A stretch of 9,539 bases of DNA from Chloroflexota bacterium (GTDB taxonomy: Bacteria; Chloroflexota; UBA6077), in the NCBI GenBank assembly GCA_021788565.1, contig JAJYKO010000141.1:1-9539 (forward strand), given 5' to 3'. A program made the position numbers and the translations under genes. Shown one piece after another: positions 5,059-9,539 of this stretch. The notes beneath the pieces were generated by a model. It was not told the origin of the DNA and made no database searches. It saw only the letters and a program-made list of their open reading frames with translations. Within the stretch, counting starts at the first letter, position 1. Each line of letters starts with the position of its first letter.

Positions 5059-5457
5059 CTCAGCACCCTCGTCCTGGAAGGTCACCACCACACTGGTCCC
5101 GCTGTCGGCCGACTCCCCGTCGGCACTCCACCCCACCCTCTGCGCCCAGCCCCCAGCGGAGCCGGCAGGACTCCCGCTGATCCCTCCCGCCGCGTCCTCC
5201 GACAGGTACACCGACCCTCCCCGCGTGGGCAGGCCCGACAGCCCCGACACCTCCCCCCTGAGCGCCATCGCCACCAACTCCCCGCCCTCACCCGATGTCA
5301 GGGCCACTCCCCTGGCCGGGGTGTAGAGGACAGCCGTCCCCACGGCGGGGATGAGCTTCCCTCCCGAGAAGCCCACCAGGTCCCCAGCCTTCACCACCCC
5401 TCCAGCCCCCACCTCGAGGCCCTCGATCACCATCGTCGCCCGAACAGTCCTGGCCAA
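5053..5457 (-). CDS. DUF2190-like capsid decoration protein, second copy
   Basis: The 134-residue protein has the architecture of DUF2190-type capsid cement proteins: a beta-rich start with VKAGDLVGFSGGKLIPA, a middle ARGVALTSGEGGELVAMALRG, then the hallmark GGSVYLSEDAAGGIS and a closing QRVGWSADG...VVVTFQDEG. It is clearly paralogous to the neighbouring 125-residue protein (shared KAGxLVGxSxGK, xxYLxEDxxGG, Q-VG and FQDxG motifs). Such proteins bind the outside of HK97-fold capsids and stabilise them. The start is TTG (5457-5455) behind GAGGAGGTGA, and an internal ATG nine codons in is less likely because it lacks that site. A heptamer array supplies the stop region. Confidence 0.7.
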   Translation of the reverse strand: MARTVRATMVIEGLEVGAGGVVKAGDLVGFSGGKLIPAVGTAVLYTPARGVALTSGEGGELVAMALRGEVSGLSGLPTRGGSVYLSEDAAGGISGSPAGSAGGWAQRVGWSADGESADSGTSVVVTFQDEGAEV

Positions 5458-5460
5458 GTC

Positions 5461-5470
5461 TCACCTCCTC
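5461..5470 (-). promoter_or_regulatory. Shine-Dalgarno deciding the TTG start of the second DUF2190-like gene
   Basis: The minus strand reads GAGGAGGTGA, with the GGAGG core ending 6 bases before the TTG at 5457-5455. No ATG or GTG lies at a suitable distance. Confidence 0.75.
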
Positions 5471-5475
5471 AGCTA

Positions 5476-5510
5476 GGGGTCGGGGGACGGGGGTCGGAGC
5501 TCAGGGGACC
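5476..5510. repeat. Heptamer array, purine-rich on plus strand
   Basis: Five in-phase units GGGGTCG, GGGGACG, GGGGTCG, GAGCTCA, GGGGACC. The orientation is opposite to the adjacent array at 5522-5605, so the two together can fold back on each other. Confidence 0.8.
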
Positions 5511-5521
5511 CTAGCCAGGCC

Positions 5522-5605
5522 CCCGATCCCCGACCCCTGACCCCTGCTCCCAGACCCCTGACCCCTGCTCCCCGATCCCAGACCCCTGATCCCTGTTCCC
5601 CGTTA
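5522..5605. repeat. Twelve-unit heptamer array between the two DUF2190-like genes
   Basis: Twelve in-phase 7-base units follow the pattern CC(C/T/A)G(A/C/T)(C/T)C, including CCCGATC, CCTGACC, CCTGCTC and CCAGACC. A three-unit block (CCTGACC, CCTGCTC, then a C-C-rich unit) occurs twice. This is the longest array in the window. The last unit, CCCGTTA, contains the TAA stop of the first DUF2190-like gene. Confidence 0.9.
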
Positions 5606-5980
5606 CAGCACCACCCCAGCGTCCTGGAACACGAAGGCCACTCGGTCCCCCGCCACCGCGAAGCCCACCACCTGGCTCAGCTTGCCGACTCCCACGGGGA
5701 CTGCCGCCTGCACCCCGCCCGAGCCGTCCTCTGCCAGGTACTGGGGATCCCCCACTGTGAGCCCCACAAAACCGTCCACCTCGGCCAGGACGTGCATCGC
5801 CCCCACGTCCCCCACCTGGTAGCTGGCAGCCGCCACCCCCAGGGCCCTCGCCTGCCCCGCCACCGCGGCGTTGGCCAGCACCATCTTCCCCGCGCTTATC
5901 CCCACCAGGCTCCCCGCCTTGATCGCGGCGTTCACCGGTACGCCGGTGACCGTCAGCCCCACGCTCGGCACCTTCGTCAT
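5603..5980 (-). CDS. DUF2190-like capsid decoration protein, first copy
   Basis: The 125-residue protein has NAAIKAGSLVGISAGKMVLA, a central RALGVAAASYQVGDVGAMHV, then GDPQYLAEDGSGGVQAAVP and a C-terminal LSQVVGFAVAGDRVAFVFQ. The YLAEDGSGG block followed by Q-VGxAxxxxRVxFxF is the usual signature of DUF2190-type cement proteins, which lie next to the major capsid gene in many tailed phages. The start is ATG with AAAGGAG eight bases upstream, the only ATG start with a good ribosome site in the structural cluster. It lies between the major capsid gene and its own paralogue, consistent with a tandem duplication, although the two copies are now quite different. Confidence 0.78.
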   Translation of the reverse strand: MTKVPSVGLTVTGVPVNAAIKAGSLVGISAGKMVLANAAVAGQARALGVAAASYQVGDVGAMHVLAEVDGFVGLTVGDPQYLAEDGSGGVQAAVPVGVGKLSQVVGFAVAGDRVAFVFQDAGVVL

Positions 5981-6037
5981 GAGTCACGCTCCTTTCGCAT
6001 GTTGCGACACGCAGAGTGGGAAGGGGGGAGGGGGGGA

Positions 6038-6165
6038 GGGAGGGCGAGCCTCCCGGCGAGCCGCCTCGTGATGGCTCACCAACGCACCTCTTCGGAACGG
6101 CCGCACACTTGTGGGGACGGTGGCCCTTCGCGACGTGGCGGCTCAGCAGGAGCTTCGCCCTCCCC
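6038..6165. repeat. 128-bp element with imperfect terminal inverted repeats
   Basis: GGGAGGGCGAG followed by CCTCCCGGCGAGCCGCC (6038-6065) faces an inverted copy (6137-6165) that reads GGGAGGGCGAAG then CTCCTGCTGAGCCGCC from the right. The arms are about 28 bases with a few mismatches and one indel. The 70 bases between them show no gene. A purine-rich run of G and A precedes it (6020-6040). It occupies the gap between the major capsid gene and the first DUF2190-like gene and looks like a non-autonomous palindromic element. Confidence 0.75.
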
Positions 6166-6170
6166 GGACC

Positions 6171-6226
6171 CCCGACCCCGGGTCCCCCTCCCCCGTCCCC
6201 CGACCCCTGTCCCCTGCCCCCTCGTC
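6171..6226. repeat. Heptamer array at the 3' end of the major capsid gene
   Basis: Eight in-phase units on the plus strand (CCCGACC, CCGGGTC, CCCCTCC, CCCGTCC, CCCGACC, CCTGTCC, CCTGCCC, CCTCGTC), finishing exactly where the capsid stop codon begins. Confidence 0.8.
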
Positions 6227-7116
6227 TACGCCAGCACCCCGATCAGCTTGGCGCACCTGAGCTGGTTGAACAGCGCCAGCCCGCAGTACCAGCGGATGCG
6301 CACCCTCACCGCGTCCTTCGTCTCCAGCTGCCCAACGTCCACCACCTCGATGCCCCCGTTCTGTAGTCCCGAGAGGGCCTCCTGAACCCCGAAGGACAGC
6401 GCATAGACGCTGCTGCAGAGGCTCGAGGTCCCCTGTGTCTCCGCGTCCGTGATGAAGTCGCTCACCTCCACTGGGATCCCGTCGTAGAGCATCACCTGGC
6501 GCCCGAAGGAGCTCTCCCCCCTCTCCACGTAGTGGGCACTCGCCACGAGGAGGCTCTTCAGCTTGCGGCGGGTCTTCTTGCTCATCAGGAGCATCTCGGG
6601 CTTGCCCCCCTTCACCCTGTCGATCAGGTCGTCCACCATGGCAAGGGTCAGCGCTGCCCCGTTCAGCCCCGCCGTCACGATCTGGTCGGCGTTCGTGATC
6701 AGGTTCGCCACCCCGTTGAACCCGTTGGGATCCACCGTGGTGCTGCCGTAGATGAAGGCGGTCTCGAACTGGTGTGCCACCGCCTTCGCCTTCTTGGCCA
6801 CCTGGATCGCCCTCTGGTCCTGGACGTTACTCGCCGTCCTCTGGATGAAGTTGTCCACGTCGGCGTCCCCTCCCAGGATGGCCAGGGTCGCCGCCTGCTG
6901 GGTGAAGGTCGCAGCCGACTCGGTCCAGGTGGCGTTCACAGCGTAGAAGTCGGCACTCCCCAGGGTGTTCTCCTGGGTGTACTTGTAGGAGTTGCCCTCG
7001 ATGGTCATGAAGGGCAGCACCTGGAGTATCGGGCTGTCCTTGATGATGGTCTCTATGACGCCCCTCTGCAGGACGTCCGTCGCCAGCTTCGCCGCCTCGG
7101 ATAACAGTAGTGGCAA
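6226..7116 (-). CDS. Phage major capsid protein (HK97-fold type)
   Basis: The 296-residue protein resembles the roughly 300-residue major capsid proteins of tailed phages that lack a cleaved N-terminal delta domain. It opens with LSEAAKLATDVLQRGVIETI and SPILQVLPFMTIEGNSYKY, the N-arm and first strands. ATWTESAATFTQQAATLAIL and GGDADVDNFIQRT come next, then a long helix (QRAIQVAKKAKAVAHQFE) and FIYGSTTVDPNGFNGVANLI, a typical capsid surface segment. The second half has MVDDLIDRVKGGKPEMLLMSK, YDGIPVEVSDFI and a C-terminal KDAVRVRIRWYCGLALFNQ strand. The start is TTG (7116-7114) behind AGGAGGGAG. It follows the scaffold-like gene in the same reading frame but separated by a ladder of stop codons. 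The assignment to the capsid fold rests on these motifs and gene order; I cannot name the exact family. Confidence 0.85.
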   Translation of the reverse strand: MPLLLSEAAKLATDVLQRGVIETIIKDSPILQVLPFMTIEGNSYKYTQENTLGSADFYAVNATWTESAATFTQQAATLAILGGDADVDNFIQRTASNVQDQRAIQVAKKAKAVAHQFETAFIYGSTTVDPNGFNGVANLITNADQIVTAGLNGAALTLAMVDDLIDRVKGGKPEMLLMSKKTRRKLKSLLVASAHYVERGESSFGRQVMLYDGIPVEVSDFITDAETQGTSSLCSSVYALSFGVQEALSGLQNGGIEVVDVGQLETKDAVRVRIRWYCGLALFNQLRCAKLIGVLA

Positions 7117-7121
7117 TTTCG

Positions 7122-7130
7122 CTCCCTCCT
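7122..7130 (-). promoter_or_regulatory. Shine-Dalgarno deciding the TTG start of the capsid gene
   Basis: The minus strand reads AGGAGGGAG, five bases before TTG at 7116-7114. No ATG or GTG lies within the usual distance. Confidence 0.75.
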
Positions 7131-7137
7131 CTCGGTC

Positions 7138-7194
7138 CTATCTGCGCTATTCGTCTTATCCGTCCTATCGGTCCTACCCGTCCTACCCGTCCTA
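7138..7194 (-). repeat. Nonamer array forming an in-frame stop ladder between scaffold-like and capsid genes
   Basis: The minus strand carries seven 9-base units related to TAGGACGGG, each beginning with a stop codon: TAG at 7192, 7183, 7174 and 7165, TAA at 7156, then TAG at 7147 and 7138 (lowest base of each codon). All lie in one frame, which is that of both the upstream scaffold-like gene (its stop is the first rung) and the downstream capsid gene (24 bases after the last rung). Confidence 0.92.
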
Positions 7195-7644
7195 TCCCCC
7201 ACTCTCCCCGTCCCGGCGTAAGCCGTGCGCGATCTTCTCCAGGGGGCTCATCCCCTCGACGCTCGGGCCCTGCCGGATGGGGTTGCCCGCGGGAATTGGG
7301 GCAGTTGCCACCTCAGCCAGCGCAGCTGCCCTGGCTGCCTCGAAGGCCCTTCGAGCCACTTCCACCGCCCCCTCGAGCTCATCCACCGTGTCGCCGGTAA
7401 CCAGTTCAGGCACTACCTTGCCGGCATTCTCCGCGAGTAGCGCTCGACGATGGGACTCGAGCCTCAGCCTTCTCGTCTCCTCCAGCTCCGCCTTCAACCC
7501 CTCCATGTAGGAATCGGGGGACGGGGGTTGGGGGTCAGAGTCGGAGCCGTTCTGGGTTCTGAGTTCTGAGTTCTCTCCCTGCTCCTTCATCGCTCCGTCT
7601 TCCTGTCCGGTCTCCACGTCTCGAGGCTGATCCGTTTCTGCCAA
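7192..7644 (-). CDS. Probable capsid scaffolding protein
   Basis: The 150-residue protein is acidic and low in complexity at its N-terminus, then helical. The central part YMEGLKAELEETRRLRLESH reads as a coiled coil, followed by DELEGAVEVARRAFEAARAAALAEV and a C-terminal SPLEKIAHGLR. Size, helical composition and position directly before the major capsid gene match phage scaffolding proteins, which guide procapsid assembly and then leave; sequence similarity is not recognisable to me. The start is TTG (7644-7642), picked because AAGGAGGTGA lies five bases upstream; longer in-frame starts would place that site inside the gene. Residues of about 22-44 (including NSELRTQN and DPQPPSPDS) are encoded by heptamer-repeat DNA. 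The stop is the first rung of the nonamer ladder. Confidence 0.65.
   Translation of the reverse strand: MAETDQPRDVETGQEDGAMKEQGENSELRTQNGSDSDPQPPSPDSYMEGLKAELEETRRLRLESHRRALLAENAGKVVPELVTGDTVDELEGAVEVARRAFEAARAAALAEVATAPIPAGNPIRQGPSVEGMSPLEKIAHGLRRDGESGG
7512..7577. repeat. Heptamer arrays inside the scaffold-like gene
   Basis: On the plus strand four units TTCTGGG, TTCTGAG, TTCTGAG, TTCTCTC (7550-7577) lie next to G-rich units of the GGGGACG/GGGGTCA type (about 7512-7546). Both are of the intergenic kind but are here translated as the N-terminal low-complexity region of the scaffold-like protein. Confidence 0.7.
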
Positions 7645-7649
7645 GTACG

Positions 7650-7659
7650 TCACCTCCTT
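7650..7659 (-). promoter_or_regulatory. Shine-Dalgarno deciding the TTG start of the scaffold-like gene
   Basis: The minus strand reads AAGGAGGTGA, complementary over ten bases to the usual 16S rRNA 3' end, five bases before TTG at 7644-7642. Confidence 0.8.
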
Positions 7660-7755
7660 CATCGCTTGCCGGGTAACAAGAACAAACACCGATTCGCCTT
7701 ACCACATCACCTCCCCTCACGCTTGCCGCTTTCACACGCCGTTTAGTCGCTCGTA

Positions 7756-7777
7756 GGGGCGGTTCGCGAACCGCCCC
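7756..7777. repeat. Perfect 22-bp palindrome
   Basis: GGGGCGGTTCG is followed directly by its reverse complement with no loop, and GTA precedes it. It lies in the 174-base gap between the adaptor and scaffold-like genes. A further GGGCGG follows within six bases. The rest of the gap shows nothing recognisable apart from the scaffold-like gene's ribosome site. Confidence 0.85.
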
Positions 7778-7818
7778 ATCATGGGCGGCACTCACGCATG
7801 CTCACTCCGAGCCGACAG

Positions 7819-8430
7819 CTACAACGCCACAAGCCGTCCCGCCCTGATCCCTGTCCCCCGTCCCCTGACCCCAGACACGTACTGCTCCCAATAAAGGGCG
7901 GCGGCCGCTGCCGCGGACTGTCCCGCTCGCTGCTCGAACAGCTGTCTCTTGGCCTCCTCCATCGCCAGCGACTGGAGCGCCCTGGCCGCGGCAAAGGCGA
8001 GGATCAGGTCTTCGTCGAACGCGGACACCGACGAGACATCCGCGTCCAGAACTAGAGGAGCGTGGGCCGCCAGGTATCGCACCACAATGGACTGCCCATC
8101 CTCCGCTGGAGCCGGCAGCAGTAATAGCTTGCCGCCGAACAGTTCGTAGCCCGTCCCCGTGGCGTCCCCACCCTCAACCATTACGTCCTGGGCAGCTTCC
8201 GGCACCGCGACCTTCACCACAGCTACACAGTCGGATGGCAGGTCGTACGCGGCCTGGCCCGCCACAGTGGTGATCGTCGTCTCCCTCTCCAGGGGGAAAG
8301 AACGACCGTAGCTCCGAAGAGCATCGTTGAGGTGAAGGTTCAGCGTCGAGTCTTCCCACAGATAGCTCCCCGCTACGCCATCGTTCAGTAGCACCCGCAG
8401 CGCGTTCCGCAGATCAGATAAGGTCGACAA
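7819..8430 (-). CDS. Phage head-tail adaptor/connector protein
   Basis: The 203-residue protein resembles the adaptor proteins that bind under the portal in tailed phages (head-completion proteins of the type found in SU10-like podoviruses). It has an N-terminal helical part LSDLRNALRVLLND and STLNLHLNDALRSYGRSFP, followed by a beta-rich core TTVAGQAAYDLPSDCVAVVKV, a GGKLLLLPAPAEDGQSIVVRYLA hairpin region, and a C-terminal helical bundle FDEDLILAFAAARALQSLA through QRAGQSAAAAAALYWEQYV. The Y-DLPSDC-VVKV segment is common in these adaptors. The start is TTG (8430-8428) behind GGAGGTGA. It follows the portal gene, which is the expected order. The last roughly 20 residues (VSGVRGRGTGIRAG and on) are encoded by heptamer repeats and look like a read-out tail with no structural role. 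Confidence 0.75.
   Translation of the reverse strand: MSTLSDLRNALRVLLNDGVAGSYLWEDSTLNLHLNDALRSYGRSFPLERETTITTVAGQAAYDLPSDCVAVVKVAVPEAAQDVMVEGGDATGTGYELFGGKLLLLPAPAEDGQSIVVRYLAAHAPLVLDADVSSVSAFDEDLILAFAAARALQSLAMEEAKRQLFEQRAGQSAAAAAALYWEQYVSGVRGRGTGIRAGRLVAL
7842..7876. repeat. Heptamer array inside the 3' end of the adaptor gene
   Basis: Five in-phase plus-strand units CCCTGAT, CCCTGTC, CCCCGTC, CCCTGAC, CCCAGAC. They are translated on the minus strand as about 12 Gly/Arg-rich residues near the adaptor's C-terminus. Confidence 0.8.
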
Positions 8431-8434
8431 GTGT

Positions 8435-8442
8435 TCACCTCC
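8435..8442 (-). promoter_or_regulatory. Shine-Dalgarno deciding the TTG start of the adaptor gene
   Basis: The minus strand reads GGAGGTGA four bases before TTG at 8430-8428, within ATTGGAGGTGAACACTTG. Confidence 0.8.
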
Positions 8443-8458
8443 AATTGGGTCTGGTAGA

Positions 8459-8564
8459 GGCGGACTGCCGTGTCCGCCGCCCGGACGGGCCGGCAGAGCC
8501 GCCGGCCCCTACAATGGCGACGTGCGGGCCGGCAGAGCGTGATGCGAGCGAGCGCAGCATCACG
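8459..8564. repeat. Cluster of three hairpins between portal and adaptor genes
   Basis: Three perfect stems follow one another: GGCGGAC (8459-8465) with 8472-8478, GGGCCGGC (8487-8494) with 8501-8508, and CGTGATGC (8538-8545) with 8557-8564. Loops are 6, 6 and 11 bases. GGGCCGGCAGAGC occurs twice (8487 and 8526) and GGCCCCTACA follows twice, so two palindromic units appear to sit in tandem. REP-like elements or a structured spacer that reduces transcription after the portal gene are both possible. Confidence 0.8.
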
Positions 8565-8594
8565 CGGCCCCTACAGCATCTCCCGGTCTCCCCC

Positions 8595-9539
8595 TCACCC
8601 TATCTCTCCCTCCCCCCGCGTCTCCGCGTCTATCCTCGCCAGTTCGTCCTCCGGGCTCTCCTCTCCCAGACGATCCATGGCCGTTCGTCGCGAACGCAGT
8701 CCGGCGGACACCAGTGCCACGTTGTTGCGCACTTCTGACTCGTTGTCGGCCGGCAACAGCGGCGACCAGATGATCTTCGAACGATACGGTGCAAAGCTGC
8801 CCATCCCCTGAAGTTCGGCGATGCGCAGGATGTAGCGGTTCCGCCGTCGCAGCCCCGCGCTCCACCAGATCCGCTTCCGCAGCGTCTTCTGGATCAGCGG
8901 CTGCAGCTCCGTCTCCAGCGCCACCCCGCTCAATAGCCGCCCCGAGTCGCCGAATGCCGTCTTCGGCGTCTCGGCCACGTCGTGGAGTGCCCGCATCACC
9001 CGCTCGATGTGCTCCTGAACTGCCGGCGTCTGGCCGCGCCACTCCAACAGCTCCACCTCCGCCCCCTCCGGCAGATCCCACACGGTCCCCGGCCCCACTG
9101 CCAGGCTGCTGTGCTCCCGCACCCCTTTGAAAACCACTGGAGGATCGCTGTGAAACCGGATTACGTCTGCCACGTCGCTCATCCGCTCGTTCAGCTCCCG
9201 ATTCAGCGGCATCACATCCCTCAGGTCCGAGATGCCCCAGAACTCGTTGGCCGGCCGAGCGTTGGGGATGTGGACGAACGGGATAAAGCCATACGGATTG
9301 ACTGTCCGCACCACTTCCCGATCCCCTACCGTCAGCCCGAACTCCGTGTCTGTCCAGCTCTCGATGACGTCGACGAGTGGGGTCAGGGATCGGAGATCAG
9401 GGGCCGGCCGCAAGCTTGCTATCGTCTCCTGGCCCCCAGCGCCCGACACCTGACCCCCGCCCGCGCCGGCCGGCAGCTGGTACGCTACCTCGACGGAGAG
9501 TAGTGTCGCTGGATCGTCCGCCGCCCACCTGGGGAAGAA
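8595..9539 (-). CDS. Phage portal protein, SPP1 gp6-like (partial, cut by window edge)
   Basis: The last 314 codons of a portal gene are present, and the frame is open to the right edge. Portal proteins form the dodecameric DNA channel at the capsid vertex and dock the terminase. The segment NPYGFIPFVHIPNARPANEF followed by WGISDLRDVMPLNRELNERM and SDPPVVFKG is typical of the Gp6-like portal family. VWDLPEGAEVELLEW then precedes a helix ending in a PKTAFGDSGRLLSGVALE stretch, where such portals keep an SG-AL motif. A long helix (PLIQKTLRKRIWW), IIWSPLLPADNESEVRNNVAL and RTAMDRLGEESPEDELARI close the protein. Two stretches within it are encoded by heptamer repeats (9379-9406 and 9428-9462). 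The terminase genes would be expected beyond the window. Confidence 0.88.
   Translation of the reverse strand, partial: FFPRWAADDPATLLSVEVAYQLPAGAGGGQVSGAGGQETIASLRPAPDLRSLTPLVDVIESWTDTEFGLTVGDREVVRTVNPYGFIPFVHIPNARPANEFWGISDLRDVMPLNRELNERMSDVADVIRFHSDPPVVFKGVREHSSLAVGPGTVWDLPEGAEVELLEWRGQTPAVQEHIERVMRALHDVAETPKTAFGDSGRLLSGVALETELQPLIQKTLRKRIWWSAGLRRRNRYILRIAELQGMGSFAPYRSKIIWSPLLPADNESEVRNNVALVSAGLRSRRTAMDRLGEESPEDELARIDAETRGEGEIG
9379..9406. repeat. Heptamer array inside the portal gene (proximal)
   Basis: Four in-phase plus-strand units GGGGTCA, GGGATCG, GAGATCA, GGGGCCG, translated on the minus strand as RPAPDLRSLTP of the portal protein. Confidence 0.75.
9428..9462. repeat. Heptamer array inside the portal gene (distal)
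   Basis: Five in-phase plus-strand units CCTGGCC, CCCAGCG, CCCGACA, CCTGACC, CCCGCCC, in the opposite orientation to the array at 9379-9406. They are translated as a Gly-rich stretch (GGGQVSGAGGQ) upstream of the conserved portal core. Confidence 0.75.

Noticed and set aside
5522..5605. CRISPR array
   Set aside because: Units are 7 bases with no spacers and there are no cas genes. It is a degenerate tandem array.
5792..7104. Plus-strand open frames of 172-197 codons opposite decoration, capsid and scaffold-like genes
   Set aside because: They have antisense-shadow composition (His, Pro and Arg rich), no ribosome site and no recognisable domain, and they overlap well-supported genes.

Overview
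The window is GC-rich bacterial DNA. It holds the downstream part of a virion-structure and lysis gene cluster on the minus strand (from the right edge down to about 2100), joined to what look like host DNA-damage-response genes at the left edge. No taxonomic marker is present. The cytidylate kinase-like protein, the Gram-positive-style LexA box, the abundant short intergenic heptamers and the palindromic elements would suit an uncultivated Chloroflexota or a similar high-GC phylum, but this is a weak inference.

Left part (1-2115). The first 127 bases are the start of a minus-strand Y-family polymerase-like gene whose N-terminus resembles ImuB, because the first catalytic aspartate is absent. 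It has a near-consensus promoter (TTGACA-18-CATAAT) with a palindromic GAAC-N4-GTTC LexA-type box at the predicted transcription start. A long inverted repeat (232-299) separates it from a plus-strand cytidylate kinase-like gene (423-1154). Converging on that gene is a minus-strand RecA paralogue (1228-2115). It has an altered Walker A, no catalytic glutamate and no C-terminal domain, so it resembles ImuA. Heptamer-repeat DNA sits where its two DNA-binding loops would be encoded. A split imuA/imuB-type mutagenesis set is the most economical reading.

Right part (2108-9539, all minus strand, read right to left): portal protein (cut by the window edge), head-tail adaptor, small scaffold-like protein, major capsid protein, two tandem DUF2190-like capsid decoration proteins, a 607-residue beta-propeller-like virion protein, a PGRP/Amidase_2 endolysin and a small holin-like membrane protein. 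The holin-like gene overlaps the RecA paralogue by 8 bases. No terminase, maturation protease, tube or tape-measure gene is visible. The cluster is therefore a podovirus-like or otherwise minimal particle module, a decayed prophage or a domesticated particle; the window cannot decide. Four of its genes appear to start with TTG behind strong Shine-Dalgarno sequences.

The most striking property is the repeat DNA. Nearly every gene in the cluster ends in, or directly beside, a short array of 7-base units (TGAGGAC-like or GGGGTCA-like on the coding strand) or 9-base units (TAGGACGGG). The arrays supply stop codons, one start codon and stretches of coding sequence. At two junctions the 9-base units form ladders of in-frame stop codons every 9 bases. 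Palindromic or inverted-repeat elements occupy most of the other intergenic gaps.
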